Assembly (NCBI RefSeq): GCF_905220565.1
Contig: NC_059402.1
Coordinates: forward strand, 6,945,501 to 7,009,500
From: Melitaea cinxia
Taxonomy: Eukaryota; Arthropoda; Insecta; Lepidoptera; Nymphalidae
DNA: 64,000 bases
Direction of reading: 5' to 3'
Position numbers and translations under genes: made by a program. How positions within the stretch are numbered: position 1 is the stretch's first letter; each line of letters starts with the position of its first letter. Shown piece by piece: positions 46,094-54,880 of this stretch. The notes under the pieces were generated by a model. That model was given only the letters and a program-made list of their open reading frames with translations, ran no database searches and had not been told where the DNA came from.

Positions 46094-46426
46094 TTAAGGT
46101 AGAGGATGGAAAGTAAGCTCAGTTTGCGAGTGGGCGAACAATAAGTTGAGTTGGGAATCCAAACCAACATTAAATACTTTCAGTAGTTTGGCAACAGGTT
46201 CTCCCGGTTCTTTGCGAACCAATGCTGTACCCGAGACTTTCATGAGATGTACTTCAGAATCAACCAAGCCACCACCCGTCGTAGCCAGAGTCACGTGACA
46301 TGTGACATGTACTTGAATATACTTTTCAATTGCTTTTCCTTGCTTTCCTGGCACGTCAACATATTCCGTTTTCTCTTCGATTTGAGGTAAATCAGCACGA
46401 AAGACGGATGCTTCACCGATTTTGCC
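46094..46426 (-). CDS. Coding exon 7 (last)
   Basis: 110 codons and TAA, acceptor TTTTTATAG. It encodes a C-terminal domain with strand-forming segments (YIQVHVTCHVTLATT) unrelated to the duplicated module. Confidence 0.83.
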   Translation of the reverse strand, partial: GKIGEASVFRADLPQIEEKTEYVDVPGKQGKAIEKYIQVHVTCHVTLATTGGGLVDSEVHLMKVSGTALVRKEPGEPVAKLLKVFNVGLDSQLNLLFAHSQTELTFHPLP

Positions 46427-49400
46427 CTATAAAAATTTAGTAAATATTTATTGAAGATACGTTGATATTTTGTATTTCAGAAAAATAGAAAAATGTTAAA
46501 TATTAAATATATATATATCGATTCAATAATCTAATTGTACGACTACTCCTGTGCCAAAACAAGTAAGTATACAAACTATTCTTAAAAGTTTGAGATAAAC
46601 AAATCGACATTGACACGCAGTACCATTCCAATGCATCAAAGAAATTCCTTTTTAAATTGGCATTAATCCAAAAATGGCATATGTTTACATTTCGTAAATA
46701 TACACTTACTCCGTTTCCTGTGATAATGAACTGCATGTCAGGATGGACAGCACGTGGTTCCATTCCAACTCCTTCAGGATGAGAATCTGACCAGAAGTAA
46801 TTTTCTGGTGCATTGAGTGTATCGGGTTTGAAAGTGATGCGTTTTCCGTAGCCCATGCCAACGGACTGTAATAACAGGCTGCGACCTTCGAATAGATGAC
46901 GACGGCTGCTAGCTGGTCTCACTCGGTAGTGGAATCCGGGAATAATTCGAGGATCAACGTATGTTCCTGATAAAATATGAAATTTAGTAAACTTTACAAC
47001 ACAAATACGAATCAAATCATGATTATATATTTTTCCTTTAAACTTACCAATAACAGGAAGTTCATATCGTTCAAGACCTACTATAGAATACTGACATGGA
47101 ATGTCATTAATATCAGTACCATTCACAGTTATTCTTCGTGACGAAGTTTTGACTCCTGGCTTAAGTTCGTAACCCTTCTTCAGCTGCTTAATTCCAATAG
47201 CGACGTTAACAATTCTAGAAACAACCGCATTCCCCCGTCCTTTCTTAAGAATTGCAATGCCAGTCACTGGCACTAATTTAGTTATTCCGTCGTTTTCATA
47301 CCATTCCACCTTGCACATTGTGTTTACTTTCACTTTTTTCTCAATAGATCCGTCTTCAATGATTTTTTGCTCCAGTTCAATTTGATTTTTCTGAAATATT
47401 TACAATAAAACTAATTAGTTATTTCTCTAAACCATTAAGTTATATTTTAAACTACTTTTAGAAAACAAATAAAAGCACTTTTAAAAAGATAGATAACGTA
47501 CCTGTTGTTGTACAACTTCTAATATTCCCTGCGGTTCATGGTTGGCGTCATAAATAGTGAATTTGTCACCCGCAGAAACTGCTTCAATTTCAAAAACAAA
47601 TCCTTCTGGTCGAGAGTCAGTCCAAAAATAGTTGTCATTATTATTCAAAGTTGAATCCACAGGCTCAAATGTCATCCGCCGAGCATATCCACGTCCAATT
47701 GACTGCAGAGTAAGGGCTTTTCCACCGAACAAGTACCTCGGCTTCATGGATAGAGGAAGGCTGTCCAAAGTCTGAAAAATTTTAACAGAATTAAACGTTG
47801 CCCCTTAAGAGGTAAGAATAATTGTAAATATTAATTCGATCATAAAAACTAATTTCGTAAATAAATATTTTTTTAATAAACAATATTTTATTAAAAACTT
47901 TAATTTAATTTAATTTGAATTTAATGAAAATGTTTAGATGTCACGTTATATGCTGTTTTAACATTGCAAACACTAAAGTTTTCAAAATGACAACCATATG
48001 AGTATATCCTTTTATTTTATGGGGAAATGTGTAAATAATGGCATTGAGCCCTTATGAATGATACTTATGGTTTACCTATAACATGCCGCCAGCCAGAATG
48101 TCAGTCTGACCTGTCGGGTGTCAGCGAGCGTTCTTGAAGTTTGTTTTGTGAGCGCCTCACTGGGCGTGGGTCTGAAAAACTGGACGATCCACATACCATC
48201 GCCTACAACGGCACACAACCAGTGGCAAACACACGCAAGTTAACAGTGTTGGTCGTTGATGATATTTTCATTCTGTAAATTTCAGCAACGGACACTGCCA
48301 CTCACTATCTACCAACCCCGCTAACCTAATATACCCACCCACCCATATTACATGAACTGCTGAAATGATCTAGTATTTTACTGAATTGAATTTAGACCAC
48401 TTTTTGATATTTAATTTTTTTTTAATTTTTGATATAATTACCAGCGTTATATTAATTACAACAGCATCTTTTAACATTTTAGTGTAAGGTTGACATTTCA
48501 AATGTTTATTTAGAAAATCATCAAAACGGGAAATAAAAATAAAATCTTGAGTTATTGACATCTTAAGAAAATTCTTTCCAAATAAGATTAACGAAATTAT
48601 TAAAGATAGTATTGTATGCGATGATAAGAAACTCGCAAAATGAAGAGGCAACATGACAACCTTACTTAAAATTGTGCAACCAATAACGTCAAGTAACAAC
48701 TACAATTACGAATTAATCACTGTGTGATCATACGATATGATACTTAGCGAAAATTTCTGCTTAAAATCGTTATATATTTTCCGTTAAAAGTTTTTTTTTA
48801 ATAATAATGGTTAGTGAAATTATTTAACCAATTCATTTTATTAAATAATAATATACTATCAGAAATTTCGCTCAGTTCATGAATATTTTTGCAAGATTAC
48901 ATCGGAAAACAAACTCACCATCCAGTTGATTTCTGAAAAAATAAATCTTGCAAAAAGCTTCTACATATAATCACAACTAATTACTAGATTCATTGCTGTT
49001 TATTTACATGTTGGAATATGGTAAAAGACAAATTGTAAAACGATTATAATAATGCCACAATAAAGTTATAAATCCATATGCTACAATATTTTGTTAAAAG
49101 ATAGCCGTCTCATAAAGTCCTGAATTCAATTCAAATAATAAAGTAAATTTTAAATTATCATTTCTTTCGCAATTCAGTAAAAATGTAACCCCTTAAATGA
49201 TATGGATCTTCTAAGTTTTTCTGATGGGTTTAAGTCGATAAGCATCACATTGATGGTACAAAAGCTGATCCTTATAAACTATCGATGAATCAAGCCACAT
49301 TCAACAGATCTGGTTTGAGACTCGTCACTTCAACTTTAATAAATAATTTCATAGCTTTTTTAATTTTACAACTAAACTGCAATGTGGAAGATTGCTTATC

Positions 49401-52400
49401 TAATATTACGTTAATTAGAGCAATCATCAACACTTCTTATATAAATTCTACTAACAGAGACGAATCCCAAACTCAGGCAATGACTTGTAATGGACATTCT
49501 TAAAAATTTAATCGAATGTCTCGTCTCACCTGCATTGGTCTAATTTTGTATCTGAAGCCGGTTCTAACTCGAGGATCGATGTAGACTCCAATGACAGGCA
49601 TTTCGTGGATGGCTGGGGCTGGTACACGGTACACGGCGGGAATGTCTCCTAGAGTACTTGCATCCAAGACAACCTCCTTTCCAAATGTACTCTCTGACCA
49701 TATAGCCCATGAGGGTTTGGTTGAATGTTCATGCTGATCCTAGAATTAAAGGTAAATTGAAGATTGTTTTCTAACAAACAAGTAATATCCCAATTTTTAT
49801 TGTAATTGAACTGCCTATTTTTACCCGAATTAATTCTAATCCCAAACACTCAAAGCAGCCGCAATCACAATTATCGCAAATTAAAGTTGTAAGCATTTCC
49901 TTAATTTTTAATTAATATAGGACGATTATAATGCGTGACTATTCCGTAACCTGCTTCCAAGCCGAATGAAGGAAGTTAAATATACACAATAGTAAACTTG
50001 TGTATAGTTGTAACTTGGCAGCAGAGCATAGTACGACATAATAGTGTTTTTAAATAACTTGGCATAGTACGACATAATAGTGTTTTTAAATAACTTGGCA
50101 GGGCCGAAGCCGGCTTACCGTACGTGACCTGGGAACTACCATCACTGGAGTGGATAAACGGGGTACCAGGATGCGGCAAGACAACCCGAATAGTCAGGGA
50201 CTTCGATGGGGACACGGAAGTCGTGATTACGACCACAGTCGAGGCGGCTAAAGATCTAAAAGAAAAACTGGTGCACCGCTATGGCAACAAGGTCAAGCAA
50301 AGGGTACGTACTATGGCCTCCGTTCTGGTAAATGGCTTCCGTGAGGGTTTAAAAATCAACCGCCTAACGGTGGACGAAGCCCTCATGAACCATTTCGGAG
50401 CCATAGTAATGGCCGCCCGACTATCGGGAGCTGAGAAGGTAGTCCTCATCGGAGACATAAACCAACTGCCGTACATCGACAGGGATAACCTGTTCGAAAT
50501 GCGGTATTGTAGACCAACCCTTATAACGACTATTTCGTGCGAGTTGTCGTGCACGCATCGTAACCCCAAAGATGTCGCCTTTGCCATCAGTGAGGTTTAC
50601 AAGTCCGTGTACAGCTCAAGCACAAAGATCCGATCTTTGCGAGTGGAGAGTCTCACAGGCGCGCGCATTCCTGTAGGAAGGGACCGAACCCTGTACCTGG
50701 TATTTACGCAAGAGGAGAAGAGATTGCTGACTGACCAGGGATACGGGTCCGGTGAGGGATCGCGCGTCTTAACCATTCATGAGGCGCAGGGCCAGACCTA
50801 TGAGGACGTCATCGTCCTCCAGACAAATACAAGGAGGCTCAAGATCCACGACAGCGTTTCGCACGCTGTAGTCGCGGTGACTAGACACACCAACACCTGT
50901 GTCTATTACACCGACGACCGTGACGACGCAATTGGTCGCTTTGTGGCGAGGGCAGCGGAGATGACGGACAAGAAAATCCTTGAGCATAGTCTCAAGATGG
51001 CCATTCACCATAGAGATGCTGCCGTCATTGAGAATGTGCTCAAAATGTTGAAAAATGTAGAGGTGTGAAGACATTATTGTATTGTAAGTATAAATTATGC
51101 GTAGATAAAAGTGTAAAGTAAGTAATATAAATAATAAAATTGAATGTAATAGTATAGGAATAGGATAATGTAATTGTAATGATAAGGCTTTATATATTTA
51201 CTTAATAAGATAGGATTAGTCATATAATATATTAATAAAAAAAAATTAAAAAAAAAAATTAAATTTAAATGGACAAAACGATTCCTAACCACAAAAAAAA
51301 AAGTACCTAACTACTAACAATAACATAGGTTAAGTGTACATTGTAAGTAGCAAATAAGTGTACATATATTGTAGTTAGAAAATAAGTGTACATATATTTT
51401 AGTTAGCAAATAAGTGTAAATATAATAAAAATAATTAGTATATAAGAATATAAAATAAGCAAAATGTAGAATAGTCTTGGTCAGTGGACTCGCGTCGACT
51501 TTTAGAAATTTGAAATTTTAAGACTAGTTATTAAGGCTTCTAGATTCTAAGTTGCGGTGAAGTACCGATGCATGTTAAAAAAAAAATAATAATAACAATA
51601 TATGGAATAACAAAAGCACGGGCATAATAAGCCTGTGGATATATCACATAACTAAAAAAAAAAAAAAAAAAAAAAAAAATAACTTGGCAAGTAATATTAT
51701 ACAAAAAAAAGAAATTATATATAAATGGATCATACACATTAATGGCAACATACCTAATTACCTAAAGTAATAACAAAATAAAACTTTGTTATTAATTTCA
51801 GCAAACATTCTTGTAGAGCAAAAATAAGAGATCAAAATAATTAGACGAGGCAATAAAAATAAATTTATAGCTAAGCTTTCAATTTTATTGCGAGATACTC
51901 CATAACTGTTTATTAATATAACTGTATCTAGTTATTAAATTCGTCAATGTAAGCAAAAAAAGAATTTGCGCATCTAAGTAATCAATCCAATTGACTCAAT
52001 TGCTGTATTGTCTTGACCAAAGTCCACGCGTAGGAATGTAGTTTATTTTTAAAAATTCCTGCCAATAGTTTTTACTTGAGTTTACAAAAGCTTCTCATCC
52101 CACACAGTAATTCACACATCACAAGAAAAGGTGTATTCGAATACTCTATTTTCAAAACAATTTATCTATTACTTATTTTTTCTTACAAAAGTGGCAGAAC
52201 TAATTTAAATATACATTTATAATGTATCTACGTTAGTGGTGCGAATTCTTATCTCCTTTAAACACCTCTTACTTTTTAAATTTTATTATAAATACAATTT
52301 ATTGATATCTTGTAATTAGGATAGTAGAATATTCGTTGGGGAATCCAAACTTTAATAAATATTATTTTAATTCAATCTATTATTTACTTAATACTTATTT

Positions 52401-54880
52401 TTAAATGTTGATGCATTTCTTCTATTTTCGCTTTACTTGTTACTAGTTTCAAACAGGCTACAGATTTGACTATATATTTGGTTGTTATTGATATCACTCT
52501 GAATAATAGGGCAGTGAAGCGCAACAAATTCTTTATCAATGTGAAGCCAAGCGTTGGAAAGCAACTCAATGAACCTTTGATTAAATACAGTAAAATGAAT
52601 GTTCTTATCAGCTCAAATTATAAATATTTTTGTATATCGTTTACACGCAGGGGGTCGGGTTCTGACGTAAATAGGAAGATAGCTCACGACTGTTGGGCGT
52701 GACTGCCAACACTCGCTCTCATGTCATCTGATATAATACTGATATAAATCTTATTTCAACAAATATTCTATAAATAGAACGAAGTGTAGATGAATGGAAA
52801 TGATTAATTGGAAAACAATTACAGGCGTATTAATAAGTTGATCAATCTATGTAGTAATAGCAAGAAATATTTGCGAAGAAAACATATGTTTTTTGCGGAT
52901 GATTAAATGATTCTTTTACTTTAAAAAAAGGTAAAGGATGGGATATTAAGCAATTTTTGGAAAATATTTTATGAAGTGAAAAAAGTGCTTTAAAAGAAAT
53001 GTGATATTAACATAATTATGTATGTCATACATTAAGCTAAGCTCAATTATTTTGTGAACTCACTCTTTCAAGCTGTTAGTAGAAGGCTATATACAATAAT
53101 AAGTAAATGTAATATATATTACATGCTATTTGTAAATAAAAATAATAAAACAATAAGTAAATATATAAAAAAATAACATGTCAGTCGCGTTAATGAGCAA
53201 AATGAAAATAAAGTATATGTTAGGTACTTAAAAAAACCGTTATTGTAAGCTTTCTTTCTTAATCTATTATTATTTCATACTCAACAACTAAAATACTCAC
53301 ATTTATATCTGTTTCCTGAAAAGCCTCCTCGCCATCGCTTTCATAGTCACTTGGATTTGGTATACAGATTTTTGGAGTATCCTCCGCTTCCTAATAATGG
53401 TAGGAAAACATTTAATTTACCAGAAGTAAATAAATGCTGAAATTTCCATATCACATTTATACTAGACGACCTAATTAGAGAGGATAGTAAGCAAACTTGG
53501 CTTAATGATAAATAATGAAGTAAAGATCGTGTCATGAGGTGAATATGGACCAATCTTTAAAGATAACGGCTATTTACGATAGCTAAAGAAGGACAGATAA
53601 AATAAACATAGTAGCCCTTGACTCGAAGAATCTTTAGATATTTTAAGAATTATTACTCTTCTAAGGATAGACAGTTTCAATTTCCTATGAAAAACATTCT
53701 ATTATTTCGTTGAAGGGCGTGCATCGAGCGAGGTCAATGTGACATTTGATTATTAGTCAACTCAACAAAAGTTTTATCAACTACTAAGAAATTACTGTGT
53801 TGCGGGTTCGATCCCCGCACATGGCTAACATTTGTATTGACCATACAGATGTTTGCCGTGGTCTGGGGGTTTGTTCTTGTTTATTGTGTGTTTTCAACCC
53901 GCGAAACAGGAGTTAATTCCAGTGGATGCCGTTGAGTGTAAGGCGTTTATTTATTTATTTAGTCTCTTATTGATTTGACTTTTAAAAATAATGAAGTAGG
54001 TACACATATCTTATAATATAATTTGAATAAAATATAGATGATATACATATTATAATATGCTTATATAATTAATTAAATATATTCACATTATTAATACACT
54101 TTAAATTTCTAAAATATATTAATTATCTCTGTAATACACCAATACACATAATTTATAAATCACTACAAATAGGATTTAATATTTCTTTTCTTTTTATATG
54201 TTCAGTAGCCGCCGAGAACTCTAATACATCAATGGGGAGTACTTCGTATTTCATTCCTCACAGGTTAAGCTTGAAAAATTGTTTCAACGCGGAGCTATTG
54301 TTCTAATTAAATCAAATAATAATCATAATAATTTTTATTCATTGGATTCATTATAAATAAGCCTTACTTGTTACAATACTGTGTTTAACTACAAGACATA
54401 ATTCAATTTGGCGATTACGAATCACTCCGTAAGAAAGTGGTATTTTATAAGAACAGATTAATTGACAACGCTACTTCTTCCTCAAAATTAAAATAATTTG
54501 TTTCATTGTCGTTTGAATATCGAAATTTGAAGTTCCCTTAAATTTTTTAGCCTTAAAATTAAACAATTTTTAGCGTTAAAAATAATTCAATAGTAATTTT
54601 CGCAATTTTCTCATACTACCTACCTAACTGTAGGTATATTAACTTATAATACTTTTGGAGGACAAAAAGTATTATTTAGGCCATTATAATTTCAACAATA
54701 TTACTTAATATATTTTGAATGTAAATATGTTACCTGAGCCGAAGGCAATGTATCAACCAAGGCCGGTTCCTCATCCAAAGTAGAAGTACCAGCTAGACGG
54801 GCACGAGTTAGATGCCAAAGGCGTAGCAGCGCTAATGGAGTCTCTTCGGGTTGCAGTTCCATTGTTGGGTTTGCCATCAT
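46094..54880 (-). CDS. Seven-exon gene for an unrecognised protein with a duplicated module
   Basis: The coding exons join in frame as 54,880-54,734, 53,390-53,301, 49,739-49,530, 47,771-47,502, 47,390-47,048, 46,966-46,710 and 46,426-46,094, giving 549 codons and TAA. All six introns are GT-AG. I do not recognise the family. The N-terminal 80 residues are acidic and look unstructured; no signal peptide or membrane helix is evident, so a cytosolic or nuclear protein is likely. A module occurs twice, about residues 110-230 and 335-438: each copy has a DIP turn, PVIG(V/T)Y(I/V)DPR, GF.Y..RP, LF.G..L.LQS(I/V)G.GY..R(I/M)TF.P, and NYFW(T/S)DS.PEG. Between them is a basic, beta-rich linker, and the C-terminal 110 residues are a different beta-rich domain. 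Intron 2 hosts the antisense viral helicase insert. The ATG at 54,880 is followed by another directly and a third at codon 7. A non-coding first exon upstream is possible. Confidence 0.8.
46710..46966 (-). CDS. Coding exon 6
   Basis: 257 bases, acceptor TTTTATCAG, donor GTAAGT, returning to phase 0. Rest of module copy 2 (TYVDPRIIPGFHYRVRP, LLLQSVGMGYGKRITF, NYFWSDSHPEG). Confidence 0.85.
47048..47390 (-). CDS. Coding exon 5
   Basis: 343 bases, acceptor ATATTTCAG, donor GTAAGT, ending in phase 1. It encodes the lysine-rich linker and the start of module copy 2 up to ELPVIG. Confidence 0.85.
47502..47771 (-). CDS. Coding exon 4
   Basis: 90 codons, acceptor TTTTTCAG, donor GTACGT, phase 0. 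It completes module copy 1 (LTLQSIGRGYARRMTFEP, then NYFWTDSRPEG) and ends in a glutamine run. Confidence 0.85.
47772..49529 (-). other. Intron 3 with an unassigned GC-rich insert
   Basis: Mostly AT-rich intron sequence. About 48,075-48,355 is GC-richer and contains runs such as CACCCACCCA; it has no clear ends and no open frame and may be an old mobile element. A 109-codon minus-strand frame at 48,370-48,699 lacks any recognisable domain and is AT-driven. Confidence 0.4.
49530..49739 (-). CDS. Coding exon 3
   Basis: 70 codons, phase 0 at both ends, donor GTGAGA. It holds the first half of module copy 1, including PVIGVYIDPR. It lies just downstream of the intron that carries the viral helicase insert. 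Confidence 0.82.
50029..50100. repeat. Tandem 36-bp duplication at the insert's 5' junction
   Basis: 50,029-50,064 and 50,065-50,100 are identical 36-bp units, starting TAGTACGACATAATAG and ending TAACTTGGCA. The second unit abuts the first base of the insert, and its last bases are the target-site duplication. Confidence 0.9.
50088..50100. repeat. Target-site duplication, left copy
   Basis: AAATAACTTGGCA, repeated at 51,677-51,689 after the A tail. The three leading A residues are ambiguous with the tail, so 10 bases are certain. Confidence 0.88.
50124..51068 (+). CDS. Endogenous viral superfamily 1 RNA helicase, 5'-truncated
   Basis: An intact frame for an NTP-dependent RNA helicase of the alphavirus-like superfamily 1 type, which in viruses unwinds RNA inside the replicase polyprotein. 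Motif I (Walker A) is GVPGCGKTT at residues 13-21; motif II is VDEA near 83; motif III is GDINQLPY near 109; motif IV includes THRNP near 145; motif V is TIHEAQGQTYEDV near 218; motif VI is VAVTRHT near 250. All catalytic signature residues are kept and there is no stop or frameshift. The given start is GTG; the frame is open back to 50,094, across the insertion boundary, without an ATG, so the 5' end was lost on insertion and the first in-frame ATG lies about 64 codons in, beyond the Walker A site. It is GC-richer than its AT-rich surroundings. Downstream it stops cleanly instead of running on into a polymerase. It may be unexpressed, or transcribed from a flanking promoter. Confidence 0.9.
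   Translation: MTWELPSLEWINGVPGCGKTTRIVRDFDGDTEVVITTTVEAAKDLKEKLVHRYGNKVKQRVRTMASVLVNGFREGLKINRLTVDEALMNHFGAIVMAARLSGAEKVVLIGDINQLPYIDRDNLFEMRYCRPTLITTISCELSCTHRNPKDVAFAISEVYKSVYSSSTKIRSLRVESLTGARIPVGRDRTLYLVFTQEEKRLLTDQGYGSGEGSRVLTIHEAQGQTYEDVIVLQTNTRRLKIHDSVSHAVVAVTRHTNTCVYYTDDRDDAIGRFVARAAEMTDKKILEHSLKMAIHHRDAAVIENVLKMLKNVEV
51617..51637 (+). other. Hairpin before the A tail of the insert
   Basis: A 7-bp stem, CACGGGC with GCCTGTG (one G-U pair), around a 7-base AT loop, 16 bases before the A run. Such a stem next to poly(A) may be a retained RNA 3' end structure. Confidence 0.5.
51677..51689. repeat. Target-site duplication, right copy
   Basis: Partner of 50,088-50,100, directly after the 26-base A run. 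Confidence 0.88.
53301..53390 (-). CDS. Coding exon 2
   Basis: 30 codons, acidic (YESDGEEAFQETD), bounded by ATTATTAG before and GTGAGT after; phase 0 at both ends. It could be skipped without breaking the frame. Confidence 0.7.
53795..53955 (+). repeat. tRNA-related SINE fragment, second family
   Basis: B box GGTTCGATCCCC near 53,803, then CATTTGTATTGACCATACAG and GTTTGCCGTGGTCTGGGGGT, matching the inverted copy at 32,990-33,365. It ends in TTTA repeats and a lost A-box half, and sits in intron 1 of the host gene. Confidence 0.65.
54734..54880 (-). CDS. Coding exon 1
   Basis: 49 codons from tandem ATGs, ending GGCTCAG|GTAACA in phase 0. It encodes a short leucine-rich helix (ALLRLWHLTRARL) and the start of an acidic tail. 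Confidence 0.75.

Larger units (their letters stand above)
50101..51679 (+). mobile_element. Retroposed copy of an RNA-virus-type helicase transcript
   Basis: An endogenous viral element 1,579 bp long. It has the layout of an RNA copied by LINE machinery: target-site duplication on both sides, 26 A residues at the 3' end (51,654-51,679), a 5' end that begins inside a reading frame, and no introns. It holds a helicase frame to 51,068, then 585 bp of untranslated sequence with three or four copies of a roughly 27-bp unit (AAATAAGTGTACATATATT.., 51,350-51,425) and a hairpin just before the A tail. No polymerase or methyltransferase domain is present. It is antisense to the host gene in whose intron it lies. 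Confidence 0.88.
49740..53300 (-). other. Intron 2, carrying the helicase insert
   Basis: A 3.56-kb intron, of which 50,101-51,679 is the retroposed helicase sequence. Without it the intron would be about 2 kb of AT-rich DNA. A small GC-richer patch at about 52,640-52,720 is unexplained. Confidence 0.6.

Noticed and set aside
48370..48699. A 109-codon minus-strand frame in intron 3
   Set aside because: AT-driven composition, no domain, and it would interrupt an otherwise consistent set of splice joins.
50279..51074. Two minus-strand frames of about 100 codons opposite the helicase
   Set aside because: Shadows of the helicase frame, without recognisable motifs.
50101..51679. The helicase block as a Helitron or other DNA transposon helicase
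   Set aside because: The motifs fit the viral RNA helicase type, there is no Rep nuclease domain, and the target-site duplication with poly(A) indicates insertion of an RNA copy.
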